DNA from: Pararhizobium mangrovi
Lineage (GTDB): Bacteria > Pseudomonadota > Alphaproteobacteria > Rhizobiales > Rhizobiaceae
NCBI RefSeq assembly: GCF_006516965.1
Contig: NZ_VHLH01000025.1
Location: forward strand, 1-64,000
DNA length: 64,000 bases
Direction of reading: 5' to 3'
A program made the translations under genes and the position numbers. The notes beneath the pieces were generated by a model. The model was given only the letters and a program-made list of their open reading frames with translations, was not told the DNA's origin and ran no database searches. This document shows positions 53,609 through 64,000 of this stretch, in pieces. Numbering within the stretch: the first letter of the stretch is position 1; the number at the start of each line of letters is the position of its first letter.

Positions 53609-54742
53609 CTACCAGAGCGACAACTGTTCGTGGAGCTCGGGGACGGCGGTGTCGGGACGGTCGAAGGTCGAGACCGTGACGCCGAGCAGCCTGACGCTTC
53701 GTTCGAACGGGTAGAGCGGTGCGAGCAGTGCCACCGCGGCGTCTTCGAGTTCACTCGCCGAACGCAACGGCCCCGGCTGCGTCGATCGGCGGGTGATCTG
53801 CCGGAAATCGTTGTACTTGACCTTTACGGTCACCGTTCGTCCGGAAAGCCCCTTCGCCTCGCAGCTTTCCCATACTTTCGCGGCGAGCTTGCCGAGTTCG
53901 GCGCATGCCGGCGCCAGGTCCGCGATGTCCTGCGAGAACGTATCTTCCGAACCGACGGACTTGCGCTCGCGATGGGATTGCACCGGTCGGTGGTCGATCC
54001 CGCGCGAGATGCGGTAGTACCATTGGCCGGACTTGCCGAAATGTTCGCGCAGCCAGCCAAGCGGCTTGTCCCGCAGGTCCCTGCCCGTCAACAGCCCGTG
54101 CGCTTCCATGCGCCTGGCCGTCGCCGGCCCGACGCCGTGGAACTTCTTCACCGGCAGGTCCGCGACGAAGGCCGGACCCATCGCCGGCGTGATGACGGCC
54201 TGACCGTTCGGCTTGTTGAGATCGCTCGCCATCTTGGCGAGGAACTTGTTGTAGGAAATACCCGCCGACGCGTTGAGGCCGGTCACCTCCTTGATGCGCT
54301 TGCGCACCTCGAGCGCCACGGCGCTCGCATGGGGAATGCCCTGCTTGTTCTCGGTCACGTCCAGATAGGCCTCGTCGAGCGAGAGCGGCTCGATCAGGTC
54401 GGTGAACTCGGCGAAGATCTCGCGGATCTGGTTGGAGACGGAACGGTAGACGTCGAAACGGGACTTCACGAAGATCAGGTCCGGGCAGCGGCGCCGCGCG
54501 GTGACGGAGGGCATAGCGGAGCGCACACCGAAGACGCGCGCCTCGTAGCTCGCCGCAGCGACGACCCCGCGCGCGGCCGACCCACCGACGGCGACCGGTA
54601 GCCCGCGAAGCGCCGGATCGTCGCGCTGTTCGACCGAGGCGAAGAAGGCATCCATATCGACATGGACGATCTTGCGGCCATCGTCACGTCGCTCGACGTC
54701 GTCGTCGTCCGGTTCCGCTGTTGCCGATGGCGCGTCTTTCAT
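53609..54742 (-). CDS. dinB: DNA polymerase IV (DinB)
   Basis: DinB is a Y-family translesion polymerase. From ATG 54742 the 377-residue product has the catalytic segments IVHVDMDAFFASVEQRDDP and LSLDEAYLDVTENK with the metal-binding acidic residues. The helix-hairpin-helix region is KKFHGVGPATARRMEAHG. The C-terminal end EQLSLW matches the sliding-clamp binding motif. An SOS box lies 66 bases upstream. The longer open frame to 54913 lacks coding character. Confidence 0.95.
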   Translation of the reverse strand: MKDAPSATAEPDDDDVERRDDGRKIVHVDMDAFFASVEQRDDPALRGLPVAVGGSAARGVVAAASYEARVFGVRSAMPSVTARRRCPDLIFVKSRFDVYRSVSNQIREIFAEFTDLIEPLSLDEAYLDVTENKQGIPHASAVALEVRKRIKEVTGLNASAGISYNKFLAKMASDLNKPNGQAVITPAMGPAFVADLPVKKFHGVGPATARRMEAHGLLTGRDLRDKPLGWLREHFGKSGQWYYRISRGIDHRPVQSHRERKSVGSEDTFSQDIADLAPACAELGKLAAKVWESCEAKGLSGRTVTVKVKYNDFRQITRRSTQPGPLRSASELEDAAVALLAPLYPFERSVRLLGVTVSTFDRPDTAVPELHEQLSLW

Positions 54743-54807
54743 CCCGCGAGCCCATACTACCTTCGCACACGGCTTATCCGAACAGAGATTGATTCCATAG
54801 TTCAGAC

Positions 54808-54822
54808 GAACAAAGCTAGAAC
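54808..54822 (-). promoter_or_regulatory. LexA (SOS) box of dinB
   Basis: GAAC at 54808-54811 and GAAC at 54819-54822 are exactly seven bases apart; on the dinB strand this is GTTC-N7-GTTC, the alphaproteobacterial LexA box. Its position 66 bases before the ATG fits overlap with the promoter. Confidence 0.8.
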
Positions 54823-55119
54823 AAATTTTGCGCAGGAAGCTGATCGCAGTTCCGGGTGCCCTTCGCAAGGACGACCGTTGCCAAAGCGGAGATCCGGGAC
54901 ACTTCAGCATCACCGAGGTCGAAGTGCCCTACGCGGCAGCACGCGGTGCCGGTAAAAAAAGGCCCGAGCGCTTATCGTGTCTTCGAAGGGCGTCTGGGAG
55001 CCGTTTAAAGCGATCTTGGCAACTGATGCCGTGCCATAAAACCGGCTGTCAAAACTAAGAAATTCGCGCCAAGCTAAAACAGACTTCGCTCAGCTCTCAT
55101 CGATTAAAAAGAGAGAGAT
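54823..55119. other. Intergenic region between dinB and tRNA-Ala
   Basis: About 300 bases with no supported gene. Short frames on the + strand have no recognisable product. A run of A (AAAAAAAGG near 54955-54962) and CTCTCTTTTT on the minus strand just after the tRNA (about 55117-55105) could act as the tRNA terminator. Confidence 0.4.
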
Positions 55120-55195
<76 letters not shown>

Positions 55196-55344
55196 ATCGT
55201 TTCTCGGCCTTGGAGTTGGGGCTCCGGCCGGGTCCGCGGCCCGTGTGGGCCGGGCCGTCTCTTACTTCCGCCGAGCCTTGCGATCAAGGGCCGGCGTGTC
55301 GAAAATCGATCGGCGGGCGAAGATTCCGGTGTGCCGTGGACGGC

Positions 55345-55755
55345 TCAGCGGTCTTCCTCGTTGTCGTCGGAACGCTCGCCGATGATGTCGCTGACATCGT
55401 CGTTCTCGTCGTCGTCGGCATCCTCGATGAACGTGTCGGAATCGTCGTCGTCGAGATCGACTTCGCTGTCGTCGTTCGAGTTCGAGGTCGAGTTCGACGA
55501 GCTGCCGGAGCTGTTCTCCTCGTCCGCCTCCTCGAGCGATACGACCTCCGTGCCGCCCGTGTCTTCCTCGGCCTCGGTCGTCTCCTCCGGCTCTTCCTCC
55601 TTGGTCACGGAGCGGTTGTTGCCCGTGTCCTCGAATTCCGAGAGGGGGAAGGACTTGCCCGTATAGGGCGAGACGATCGGATTGCGGTTCAGATCATAGA
55701 ACTTGCGCCCCGTGTCGGGGCAGATGCGTTTGGTGCCTAGTTCCGGTTTCGCCAC
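55345..55755 (-). CDS. TIGR02300 family acidic protein
   Basis: A conserved alphaproteobacterial protein of unknown function. The 136-residue product starts at GTG 55755 with the family N-terminus AKPELGTKRICPDTGRKFYD and LNRNPIVSPYTGKSFPLSEF. It then becomes extremely acidic and Ser-rich (EEEPEETTEAEEDTGGTE; DLDDDDSDTFIEDADDDEND). The N-terminal part has one Cys and a treble-clef-like spacing. The acidic tail suggests it contacts nucleic-acid-binding or basic proteins, but this is inference. It lies between tRNA-Ala and the aroA operon in the opposite direction. Confidence 0.85.
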   Translation of the reverse strand: MAKPELGTKRICPDTGRKFYDLNRNPIVSPYTGKSFPLSEFEDTGNNRSVTKEEEPEETTEAEEDTGGTEVVSLEEADEENSSGSSSNSTSNSNDDSEVDLDDDDSDTFIEDADDDENDDVSDIIGERSDDNEEDR

Positions 55756-58131
<2,376 letters not shown>

Positions 58132-58136
58132 GGTCG

Positions 58137-58176
58137 AGGGCGTCGCGACACGATCGCGAGCGCCCTTTGCTTTTAT
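58137..58176 (+). terminator. Terminator after cmk
   Basis: AGGGCGTCGCGA (58137-58148) pairs with TCGCGAGCGCCCT (58154-58166) with one bulged base and a five-base loop, followed by TTGCTTTTATTT. It separates aroA-cmk from rpsA, although read-through is possible. Confidence 0.6.
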
Positions 58177-58374
58177 TTCGCTCCGCGCGACACCATATCG
58201 CAGGAATGAAGACGTGAATCCGTCTGCAGGCCGGTCGAAGCGCCGGACCCGGCTTCCGATCGAGGAAGCCAGACCGCCCGCAGGCGTACGCAACACCAAC
58301 CCGCGGCGCATCGTTCGACCACGCGACGGCGGCCCGTACGGCCGTAGCCTGGCGGACTCTTTTCAGGAGAATCA

Positions 58375-60078
58375 ATGGCAGTAGAAACCCCGACGCGGGA
58401 GGACTTCGAAGCCCTTCTGCAGGAATCGTTCAAGGGCAACGACCTCGCCGAAGGATACGTCGCCAAGGGCACGGTCACGGCGATCGAGAAGGACATGGCG
58501 ATCGTCGACGTCGGCCTGAAGGTCGAAGGTCGCGTGCCGCTCAAGGAGTTCGGCGCCAAGGCCAAGGACGGCACACTGAACGTCGGCGACGAGGTCGAGG
58601 TCTATGTCGAGCGCGTCGAGAACGCTCTCGGCGAAGCGGTCCTTTCGCGTGACAAGGCGCGCCGCGAGGAAAGCTGGGTGCGCCTCGAAGAGAAGTTCAA
58701 CAACAGCGAACGCGTCGAAGGCCAGATCTTCAACCAGGTCAAGGGCGGCTTCACGGTCGACCTCGACGGTGCGGTCGCCTTCCTTCCGCGCTCGCAGGTC
58801 GACATCCGTCCGATCCGCGACGTCACGCCGCTGATGCACAACCCGCAGCCCTTCGAGATCCTCAAGATGGACAAGCGGCGCGGCAACATCGTCGTCTCGC
58901 GGCGTACCGTTCTCGAGGAAAGCCGTGCCGAGCAGCGCTCGGAAATCGTGCAGAACCTCGAGGAAGGCCAGGTCGTGGAAGGCGTGGTCAAGAACATCAC
59001 CGACTACGGTGCGTTCGTGGACCTCGGCGGCATCGACGGCCTGCTGCACGTTACCGACATGGCATGGCGCCGGGTGAACCACCCGACCGAGATCCTGTCG
59101 ATCGGCCAGACCGTCAAGGTCCAGATCATCCGGATCAACCAGGAAAGCCACCGCATCTCGCTCGGCATGAAGCAGCTCGAGGCGGATCCGTGGGAAGGCA
59201 TCGGGGCGAAGTACCCGGTCGGCAAGAAGATCCCGGGTCGCGTGACGAACATCACCGACTACGGCGCCTTCGTCGAGCTGGAGCCGGGCATCGAAGGCCT
59301 GATCCACGTCTCCGAGATGTCCTGGACGAAGAAGAACGTCCATCCGGGCAAGATTCTTTCGACCTCGCAGGAAGTCGAAGTGGTCATCCTCGAGGTTGAT
59401 CCGGTCAAGCGTCGTATCTCGCTCGGCCTCAAGCAGACGCTCGAGAACCCGTGGGAGGTCTTCTCGCAGACCCATCCGTCCGGCACCGAGGTCGAGGGCG
59501 AGGTCAAGAACAAGACCGAGTTCGGCCTGTTCATCGGCCTCGACGGCGATGTGGACGGCATGGTCCACCTCTCCGACCTCGACTGGAACCGTCCGGGCGA
59601 GCAGGTGATCGAGGAGTTCAACAAGGGTGACGTCGTTCGCGCCGTCGTTCTCGACACCGACGTCGACAAGGAGCGCATTTCGCTCGGCATCAAGCAGCTC
59701 GGCGCCGACGCCGTGGGCGATGCCGCCACTTCGGGCGAACTGCGCAAGAACGCGATCGTCTCCGTCGAGGTGACGGGCGTCACCGATGGCGGCCTGGAAG
59801 TGAAGCTCGTAGATCATCCCGAGGTCACCTCCTTCATTCGCCGTTCGGACCTCTCGCGCGATCGCGACGAGCAGCGCCCCGAGCGCTTCTCCGTCGGCCA
59901 GACGCTCGATGCCCGCGTCACCAACTTCTCCAAGCGCGACCGCCGCGTGACCCTGTCGATCAGGGCGCTGCAGATCGCCGAGGAGAAGGAAGCGGTCGCC
60001 CAGTACGGCTCGTCCGACTCCGGCGCTTCGCTCGGCGACATCCTGGGTGCGGCACTCAAGAAGCAGGAAGAGGAATAG
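58375..60078 (+). CDS. rpsA: 30S ribosomal protein S1
   Basis: S1 binds mRNA and helps load it on the 30S subunit. The 567-residue product has six S1 repeats, seen as VTAIEKDMAIVDVGLKVEGR, KGGFTVDLDGAVAFLPRSQ, VKNITDYGAFVDLGGIDGLL, and three more later, with VTNFSKRDRRVTLSIRAL in the last. Length fits alphaproteobacterial S1. CAGGAG lies just before ATG 58375. It is preceded by a 243-base gap with a likely cmk terminator and followed by a strong terminator, so it can be expressed on its own. Confidence 0.97.
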   Translation: MAVETPTREDFEALLQESFKGNDLAEGYVAKGTVTAIEKDMAIVDVGLKVEGRVPLKEFGAKAKDGTLNVGDEVEVYVERVENALGEAVLSRDKARREESWVRLEEKFNNSERVEGQIFNQVKGGFTVDLDGAVAFLPRSQVDIRPIRDVTPLMHNPQPFEILKMDKRRGNIVVSRRTVLEESRAEQRSEIVQNLEEGQVVEGVVKNITDYGAFVDLGGIDGLLHVTDMAWRRVNHPTEILSIGQTVKVQIIRINQESHRISLGMKQLEADPWEGIGAKYPVGKKIPGRVTNITDYGAFVELEPGIEGLIHVSEMSWTKKNVHPGKILSTSQEVEVVILEVDPVKRRISLGLKQTLENPWEVFSQTHPSGTEVEGEVKNKTEFGLFIGLDGDVDGMVHLSDLDWNRPGEQVIEEFNKGDVVRAVVLDTDVDKERISLGIKQLGADAVGDAATSGELRKNAIVSVEVTGVTDGGLEVKLVDHPEVTSFIRRSDLSRDRDEQRPERFSVGQTLDARVTNFSKRDRRVTLSIRALQIAEEKEAVAQYGSSDSGASLGDILGAALKKQEEE

Positions 60079-60108
60079 TCTCCTCCTTCCGGCTTCGCCG
60101 AAACGACG

Positions 60109-60144
60109 AAACCCGCGGGGCCTTACCGGTCCCGCGGGTTTTTT
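60109..60144 (+). terminator. rpsA terminator
   Basis: ACCCGCGGG at 60111-60119 pairs with CCCGCGGGT at 60131-60139, giving a perfect stem followed by a run of six T. This is a textbook intrinsic terminator, 30 bases after the rpsA stop. Confidence 0.9.
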
Positions 60145-60263
60145 GTCGGTCCGAGCATGCGTCGGTGGGCTCGGCTTTCGCGCTTTACAGGTCCGCGGAT
60201 CGCGTGGATCCCCATGGATCCCCGAGGATCAATGCCGCCGAGAAAAGACGAAAGGCGAACGGC

Positions 60264-60893
60264 ATGGAAATTCAGGTCTGGCTCGCCTTCGTCGGCGCCG
60301 CCGCCCTCCTTCTCGTCGTGCCGGGTCCGACCGTTCTCCTCGTGCTCGGCTATGCGCTGAGCCAGGGCAGGACCGTGGCACTTGCGACCGTCGCCGGCGT
60401 CGCGCTCGGCGACCTTCTTGCCATGAGTGCTTCGCTCGCCGGCCTCGGAGCCATCGTCCTTGCCTCGGCGACGCTCTTTACGGTCCTCAAATGGATCGGC
60501 GCGGCCTATCTCTTCGTGCTCGGCATCCGGCTGTTTCGAAGCCGGCCCGAAACGGCGATCCATACGGGCGACGAAGCCGGTTCGGTGTCGGCCTCCCGCG
60601 TCTTCGTCCATGCCGCGATGGTGACGGCTTTCAATCCGAAGTCGATCGCCTTCTTCGTCGCCTTCGTTCCGCAATTCGTCGCGGTCGATCGACCGCTGTT
60701 CCCGCAATTCGCCGTGCTCGTCGCCTCGTTCGTAAGCCTGGCTTCGGTCAACACGCTCGCCTATGCGCTGCTCGCCGACGGATTGCGTCGGCGTTTCGCT
60801 CGACCGGGATTCCTTACCTGGTCGAGCCGTCTCGGCGGTGGCGCGCTGATGGGAATGGGCCTCGCCACCGCGATGATGCGCAGGGCGGGCTGA
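60264..60893 (+). CDS. LysE/RhtB family amino acid exporter
   Basis: An inner-membrane exporter for amino acids or related compounds; substrate unknown. The 209-residue product has about six helices. Conserved features are VVPGPTVLLVLGYALSQGR with the N-terminal PGP motif, VLKWIGAAYLFVLGIRLFRS, and the TAFNPKSIAFFVAFVPQFV segment with conserved NPK. ATG 60264 is chosen; the open frame upstream has no membrane character. Just upstream are repeated GGATC/GATCC elements, possibly operator sequence. Confidence 0.9.
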   Translation: MEIQVWLAFVGAAALLLVVPGPTVLLVLGYALSQGRTVALATVAGVALGDLLAMSASLAGLGAIVLASATLFTVLKWIGAAYLFVLGIRLFRSRPETAIHTGDEAGSVSASRVFVHAAMVTAFNPKSIAFFVAFVPQFVAVDRPLFPQFAVLVASFVSLASVNTLAYALLADGLRRRFARPGFLTWSSRLGGGALMGMGLATAMMRRAG

Positions 60894-60985
60894 GCGCCCG
60901 ACTGCGATACCCAAAGGCTTCGCGGATCCGACCGAGCCAAGCGCTTATGTCGTCCGTTCCCACTCGCACGGGGATGCGGGACCGC

Positions 60986-61609
60986 TCAGCTGTGCGCGAA
61001 GATGTCCTGGTCCTGCCAGCCGAGAAGGTCGAGCCTGGCGCGTGTCGGCAGGAATTCGAAGCAGGCCTCGGCGTGCTCCATGCGCCCGTCGCGTTCGAGC
61101 CGGCCGATCAGCTTGTCGCGCAGCGCGTGCAGGTGAAGCACGTCCGAAGCGGCGTATTCGAGCTGTGCATGCGAAAGCGTCTCCGCGGCCCAGTCGGAGG
61201 ATTGCTGCTGCTTGGAAACGTCCACCTCGAGCATTTCCTTCAGATTGTCCTTCAGCCCGTGCCGGTCCGTATAGGTGCGGGTGAGCTTCGAGGCGATCTT
61301 CGTGCAGAAGACCGGCCGGCAGGTCATCCCGAAGGTGTGGTAGAGCACCGCGACGTCGAAGCGCGCGAAGTGGAAGATCTTCTGGCGGGCAGGATCTTCA
61401 AGCAGGCGCAGAAGGTTCGGCGCTTCTTTCTGGCCGGGCGCGATCTGGATCACGTCGGCCGTTCCGTCGCCGGGCGAAAGCTGCACGACGCAAAGCCGGT
61501 CGCGCCGCGGCACGAGGCCGAGCGTCTCCGTGTCGATCGCCACGTCGCCGGTGTAGCGCTCCGCATCGGCGGCGGCGATATCGCGCTGGTGGAGACGGAT
61601 CGTTGTCAT
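60986..61609 (-). CDS. rnd: Ribonuclease D-like 3'-5' exonuclease
   Basis: A DEDD-type exonuclease that trims RNA 3' ends. The 207-residue product has the three exonuclease motifs: VAIDTETLGLVPRRDRLCVVQL (shown in part as AIDTETLGLVPRRD), FHFARFDVAVLYH, and YAASDVLHLHALRDKL. It lacks the HRDC domain of E. coli RNase D, as is usual for the short alphaproteobacterial form. ATG 61609 is used. It converges with the LysE gene. Confidence 0.9.
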   Translation of the reverse strand: MTTIRLHQRDIAAADAERYTGDVAIDTETLGLVPRRDRLCVVQLSPGDGTADVIQIAPGQKEAPNLLRLLEDPARQKIFHFARFDVAVLYHTFGMTCRPVFCTKIASKLTRTYTDRHGLKDNLKEMLEVDVSKQQQSSDWAAETLSHAQLEYAASDVLHLHALRDKLIGRLERDGRMEHAEACFEFLPTRARLDLLGWQDQDIFAHS

Positions 61610-61802
61610 GGGTGAGGATCTTCCTGTCGGATTGGCGTTGCTTTGCGACGCACATAGACCGCGCAGCCGCACAAATCAAAGCGTCGGCAGCGGTCGAACG
61701 CGATCCTGCCGAACGTGATCGATGGCATTCGAGACAATCGCGCAATCGGCGGTCAACACGTCGGCGAATAGGGTGACGCGCACGCAAGGCGAGGAAACGG
61801 CG

Positions 61803-62225
61803 ATGGCGACGGCCAAACGGCATTCCCTGACGACATTGGGCGATCGCGAATCGCCATCCGATCGACGCCACCGCTATCGCCGCGATGCGAACTGCGCGGT
61901 GCTGCTGCTCTATCGAAACGCAGGCACGCACATCTTCCGTCAACGTCAGGTCTGGTTGTCGAATATCTGCGAGGACGGGGCGCTCCTCGTCACCGAGGGC
62001 ATCGTGGATCCGGTCGAGGAGACCTTTCTCGTGCTGCCGGGCATGCGCGCCAAGGCACGCGCGAGCGTCCTTCGCCAAGGCGTCTTCACGCTCGCCGTCA
62101 ACTTCGCCACCGCGCTTCCGACAGCCCTGGTGGATCGCATCGCCCGCCTGGAGCCCCGCCCTGCCGCTCCGGTCTCGTCCAATAATTTTGCCCCTGCGAC
62201 GGAGGACGCGAGAAAACCGGATTGA
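61803..62225 (+). CDS. PilZ-like domain protein
   Basis: A small soluble protein that looks like a PilZ domain, the usual cyclic-di-GMP receptor. The 140-residue product contains DRRHRYRRDANCAVLLLY, giving the Arg-rich N-motif, then VWLSNICEDGALLV in place of the D/N-x-S-x-x-G motif, and FLVLPGMRAKARASVLRQG. The second motif is altered (Cys for Ser), so ligand binding is not assured. AGGAAACGG before ATG 61803 favours this start; ATG 61722 is an in-frame alternative. Confidence 0.65.
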   Translation: MATAKRHSLTTLGDRESPSDRRHRYRRDANCAVLLLYRNAGTHIFRQRQVWLSNICEDGALLVTEGIVDPVEETFLVLPGMRAKARASVLRQGVFTLAVNFATALPTALVDRIARLEPRPAAPVSSNNFAPATEDARKPD

Positions 62226-62262
62226 TGCCCGCGCCACGAACCGCTATGAAGACACCGGTCTC

Positions 62263-62338
62263 GGGGCCATAGCTCAGATGGGAGAGCGGCTGCATCGCAC
62301 GCAGCAGGTCGGCGGTTCGATTCCGCCTGGCTCCACCA
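62263..62338 (+). tRNA. tRNA-Ala (anticodon CGC)
   Basis: A 76-base tRNA with encoded CCA. Acceptor GGGGCCA pairs with TGGCTCC, the D arm is GCTC/GAGC, the anticodon stem GCTGC/GCAGC closes loop ATCGCAC, and the T arm is GGCGG TTCGATT CCGCC. The anticodon CGC reads GCG alanine codons, which are abundant here. Confidence 0.95.
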
Positions 62339-62608
62339 GTTTTCTCTTATCCAAACGACATTGCCGCGGAAAGCTTATGATCTGTATCCGTCGGGAACCG
62401 GGTCATCGGCGGTTTGATCGGGTCGGCGGTCGTTCGGCGTTTCATACGAGAGAACGAACCACGACAGAGCTTTGCGGTCCTTCGCACGAAATCTTTCATC
62501 GCTTCAACGCATTGTCATCGATCAGACCAACGCCGAGTTGAAGTTCGCGCGTTATGCTTTCGTCCCGCCTCCCGGTTCGGCCGGGCGGCGGGGGATGAAA
62601 GGTGGCGC
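62339..62608. other. Intergenic region after tRNA-Ala(CGC)
   Basis: About 270 bases without a supported gene. A + frame from 62414 is open, but its N-terminal part matches nothing and only its last 41 codons look like a membrane peptide. Confidence 0.4.
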
Positions 62609-62734
62609 ATGCGCAGACGTTCCCGACCTCGATCCGGGCAATCCGGTGCGAAAACCGATCTCGTCGGCTGGGTCGCGGCCGTCATGATCTTCATTGGTGC
62701 GGCACTCTGCCTCGCGGCACTTCTCAACGTCTGA
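62609..62734 (+). CDS. Small predicted membrane peptide
   Basis: A 41-residue product with a basic N-terminus (RRRSRPRSGQSGAK) and one hydrophobic helix (LVGWVAAVMIFIGAALCLAA). AAAGGTGG lies just before ATG 62609. The sequence fits a genuine small membrane protein, but there is no family recognised and it could be chance. Confidence 0.4.
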   Translation: MRRRSRPRSGQSGAKTDLVGWVAAVMIFIGAALCLAALLNV

Positions 62735-62758
62735 GCGGCCGGCAGCCTTCCCGTGCCG

Positions 62759-63940
62759 CTACATACCGACTGTCGTGAAAGCCTCGGCGATGCGGTCGAG
62801 CCGGTCTTCGAGAAGGCCGGCGAGGTTGGCGCGGCCATCGCCCGTCACGTAGATCGCGTGGTCCTTCCTCAGCGCTTCCACCTGCGCAGCGCTTGCCGGC
62901 AACAGCGAAAACATGCCGCGGTGCTGCTTGAGGAAGGAATAGTGGTCGCTTCCGGTGTGCGTTGCCATCGCCTCCGCGAGCCCGGTCCGCAGCGCCACGA
63001 TGCGTTCGCGCATCGTGGCGAGTTCGTCGTGCCACATTTCGACCAGCGCCTCATCGGCGAGAATGGTGCGGACCACGGCCGCGCCGTGATCGGGCGGCAT
63101 CGACCAGTTCGTGCGCACCAGCGTTTCGAGCGTCGCCTGTACCGCGCCACGCTGGTGCGGCGGCGAGATCACCAGCGCGACACCCGTGCGGTCGCGGTAG
63201 AGACCGAAATTCTTCGAGCAGGAAACCGAGACGAGCATCTCCGGCACCCCGGCCGCCATCCGCCGAAGGCCCGCCGCATCGGCTTCGAGGCCTTCGCCGA
63301 ATCCCAGATAGGCGATGTCGACGAGCGGCACGAGGCCTCGCTCGACGACGAGGGCCGTGAGACGATCCCATTGCGCCGCGTCGAGGTCGGCCCCCGTCGG
63401 GTTGTGGCAACAGCCATGGACGAGCACGACGTCGCCGCGTCGCGCCTCGGAAAGGTCCGCCAGCATGGCGTCCGTGTCCGGCATGTGCGTTTCAGGATCG
63501 AAATAGCGGTAGGAGCGGCATACGAGCCCTGCCCGTGCGCCGACGGCCATGTGGTTCGGCCATGTCGGCGCGCTGACCCACAGGATCGGCCGGTCTCCGG
63601 CCGTCGCCGCCAGTTCGCTGAGAAGCCGTAGCGCGCCGCTGCCGCCGGGCGTCTGCACCGCGCTCACGCGTTCGTCGGCGACCGCATCGCCGAGGACGAG
63701 GCGCGCCATCGCCGCATTGAAGGTCTCGTCGCCGGAAAGCCCGACATAGCTCTTGGTTTCCTGCGTTTCGACGAGATGGCGCTCGGCCTCCTTCACCGCG
63801 GCCATGATCGGCGTCGTTCCCGCCGCGTCGCGGTAGACGCCGACACCGAGATCGATCTTTTCCGCTCGCGGATCCTCGCGATAGGCGCGCATCAGCGCCA
63901 GGATGGAATCGGTACTTGCTTCGCCGAGCGATGAGAACAT
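62759..63940 (-). CDS. Aromatic amino acid aminotransferase (AspC/TyrB family)
   Basis: A PLP-dependent class I aminotransferase of the aspartate/tyrosine type. The 393-residue product has the N-terminal KIDLGVGVYRDAAGTTPIM, QTPGGSGALRLLSELAATAG, and VLVHGCCHNPTGADLD. The PLP-binding Lys lies in SVSCSKNFGLYRDRTG, and SSLPA-like MFSLLPASAAQ is near the end. The GVYRD start and NPTG motif place it with AspC/TyrB rather than the I-gamma type. Substrate (aspartate or aromatic) is not settled by sequence. Confidence 0.92.
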   Translation of the reverse strand: MFSSLGEASTDSILALMRAYREDPRAEKIDLGVGVYRDAAGTTPIMAAVKEAERHLVETQETKSYVGLSGDETFNAAMARLVLGDAVADERVSAVQTPGGSGALRLLSELAATAGDRPILWVSAPTWPNHMAVGARAGLVCRSYRYFDPETHMPDTDAMLADLSEARRGDVVLVHGCCHNPTGADLDAAQWDRLTALVVERGLVPLVDIAYLGFGEGLEADAAGLRRMAAGVPEMLVSVSCSKNFGLYRDRTGVALVISPPHQRGAVQATLETLVRTNWSMPPDHGAAVVRTILADEALVEMWHDELATMRERIVALRTGLAEAMATHTGSDHYSFLKQHRGMFSLLPASAAQVEALRKDHAIYVTGDGRANLAGLLEDRLDRIAEAFTTVGM

Positions 63941-64000
63941 GGATGGACGGCCCTCCTTGCGCCGGCGAACGGAGTAAGCCGTCGATCGGTCGGCGTCGAT

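Noticed and set aside
53464-53679. Small + strand gene ahead of dinB
   Set aside because: The first 45 codons look protein-like, but the frame then runs antisense through dinB and matches nothing I recognise.
58372-59817. A 481-codon minus-strand frame opposite rpsA
   Set aside because: It is a mirror of the repeated S1 domains, giving repeated Asp/Leu/Val runs with no real protein character.

Overview
This window reads as a chromosomal piece of a GC-rich alphaproteobacterium of the order Hyphomicrobiales (Rhizobiales). The flagellar gene order (flgB-flgC-fliE-flgG-flgA-flgI-motE-flgH-fliL-fliP, flagellin, motB-motC-fliK, rem, flgE-flgK-flgL-flaF-flbT-flgD-fliQ-flhA-fliR), the rhizobial regulators Rem/FtcR, FlaF and FlbT, and the Frc-type fructose operon all point there. 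A marine or Aurantimonadaceae-like relative is plausible, but that is inference.

Region 1 (1-24.9 kb) is one continuous flagellar block on the + strand: proximal rod, L/P rings, export gate, a single flagellin with an atypical AT-richer middle, stator and stator-associated periplasmic proteins, hook-length control, a transglycosylase, the Rem regulator, hook and hook-filament junction, export gate again, and small chaperone or rod-binding genes. Most genes overlap or nearly touch. A motif GCAAG-N9-CTAG with TGCC just downstream precedes at least three transcription units at identical internal spacing, with weaker copies before two or three more. A perfect TTAA-N7-TTAA CtrA-type site lies upstream of rem.

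Region 2 (24.9-38.9 kb) is housekeeping and signalling: a TauE/SafE permease with its TIGR02186 partner, a very large PodJ-like polar coiled-coil/Sel1/peptidoglycan-binding protein, glucose-6-phosphate isomerase, a FadD-type acyl-CoA ligase, a short BLUF photoreceptor, RecQ and an aldo/keto reductase. Region 3 (39-46.4 kb) holds a FeeM-like acyltransferase behind a near-perfect 18-bp inverted repeat, a membrane PAS-GGDEF-EAL protein, and a probable ectoine hydrolase paired with an ArgE-like deacetylase. Region 4 (45.1-50.3 kb) is the fructose uptake locus frcR / frcBCAK.

Region 5 (50.3-55.2 kb) is looser: tRNA-Leu, a cold-shock gene, long stretches without genes, a scar made of a sugar-ABC ATPase tail, a sugar-ABC permease piece and a nucleoside hydrolase missing its N-terminus, then dinB with a perfect alphaproteobacterial SOS box, and tRNA-Ala(GGC). 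Region 6 (55.3-64 kb) is core again: a TIGR02300 acidic protein, aroA-cmk-rpsA, a LysE exporter, RNase D, a PilZ-like protein, tRNA-Ala(CGC) and an aromatic aminotransferase. No CRISPR array, insertion sequence, integrase or phage gene was seen.
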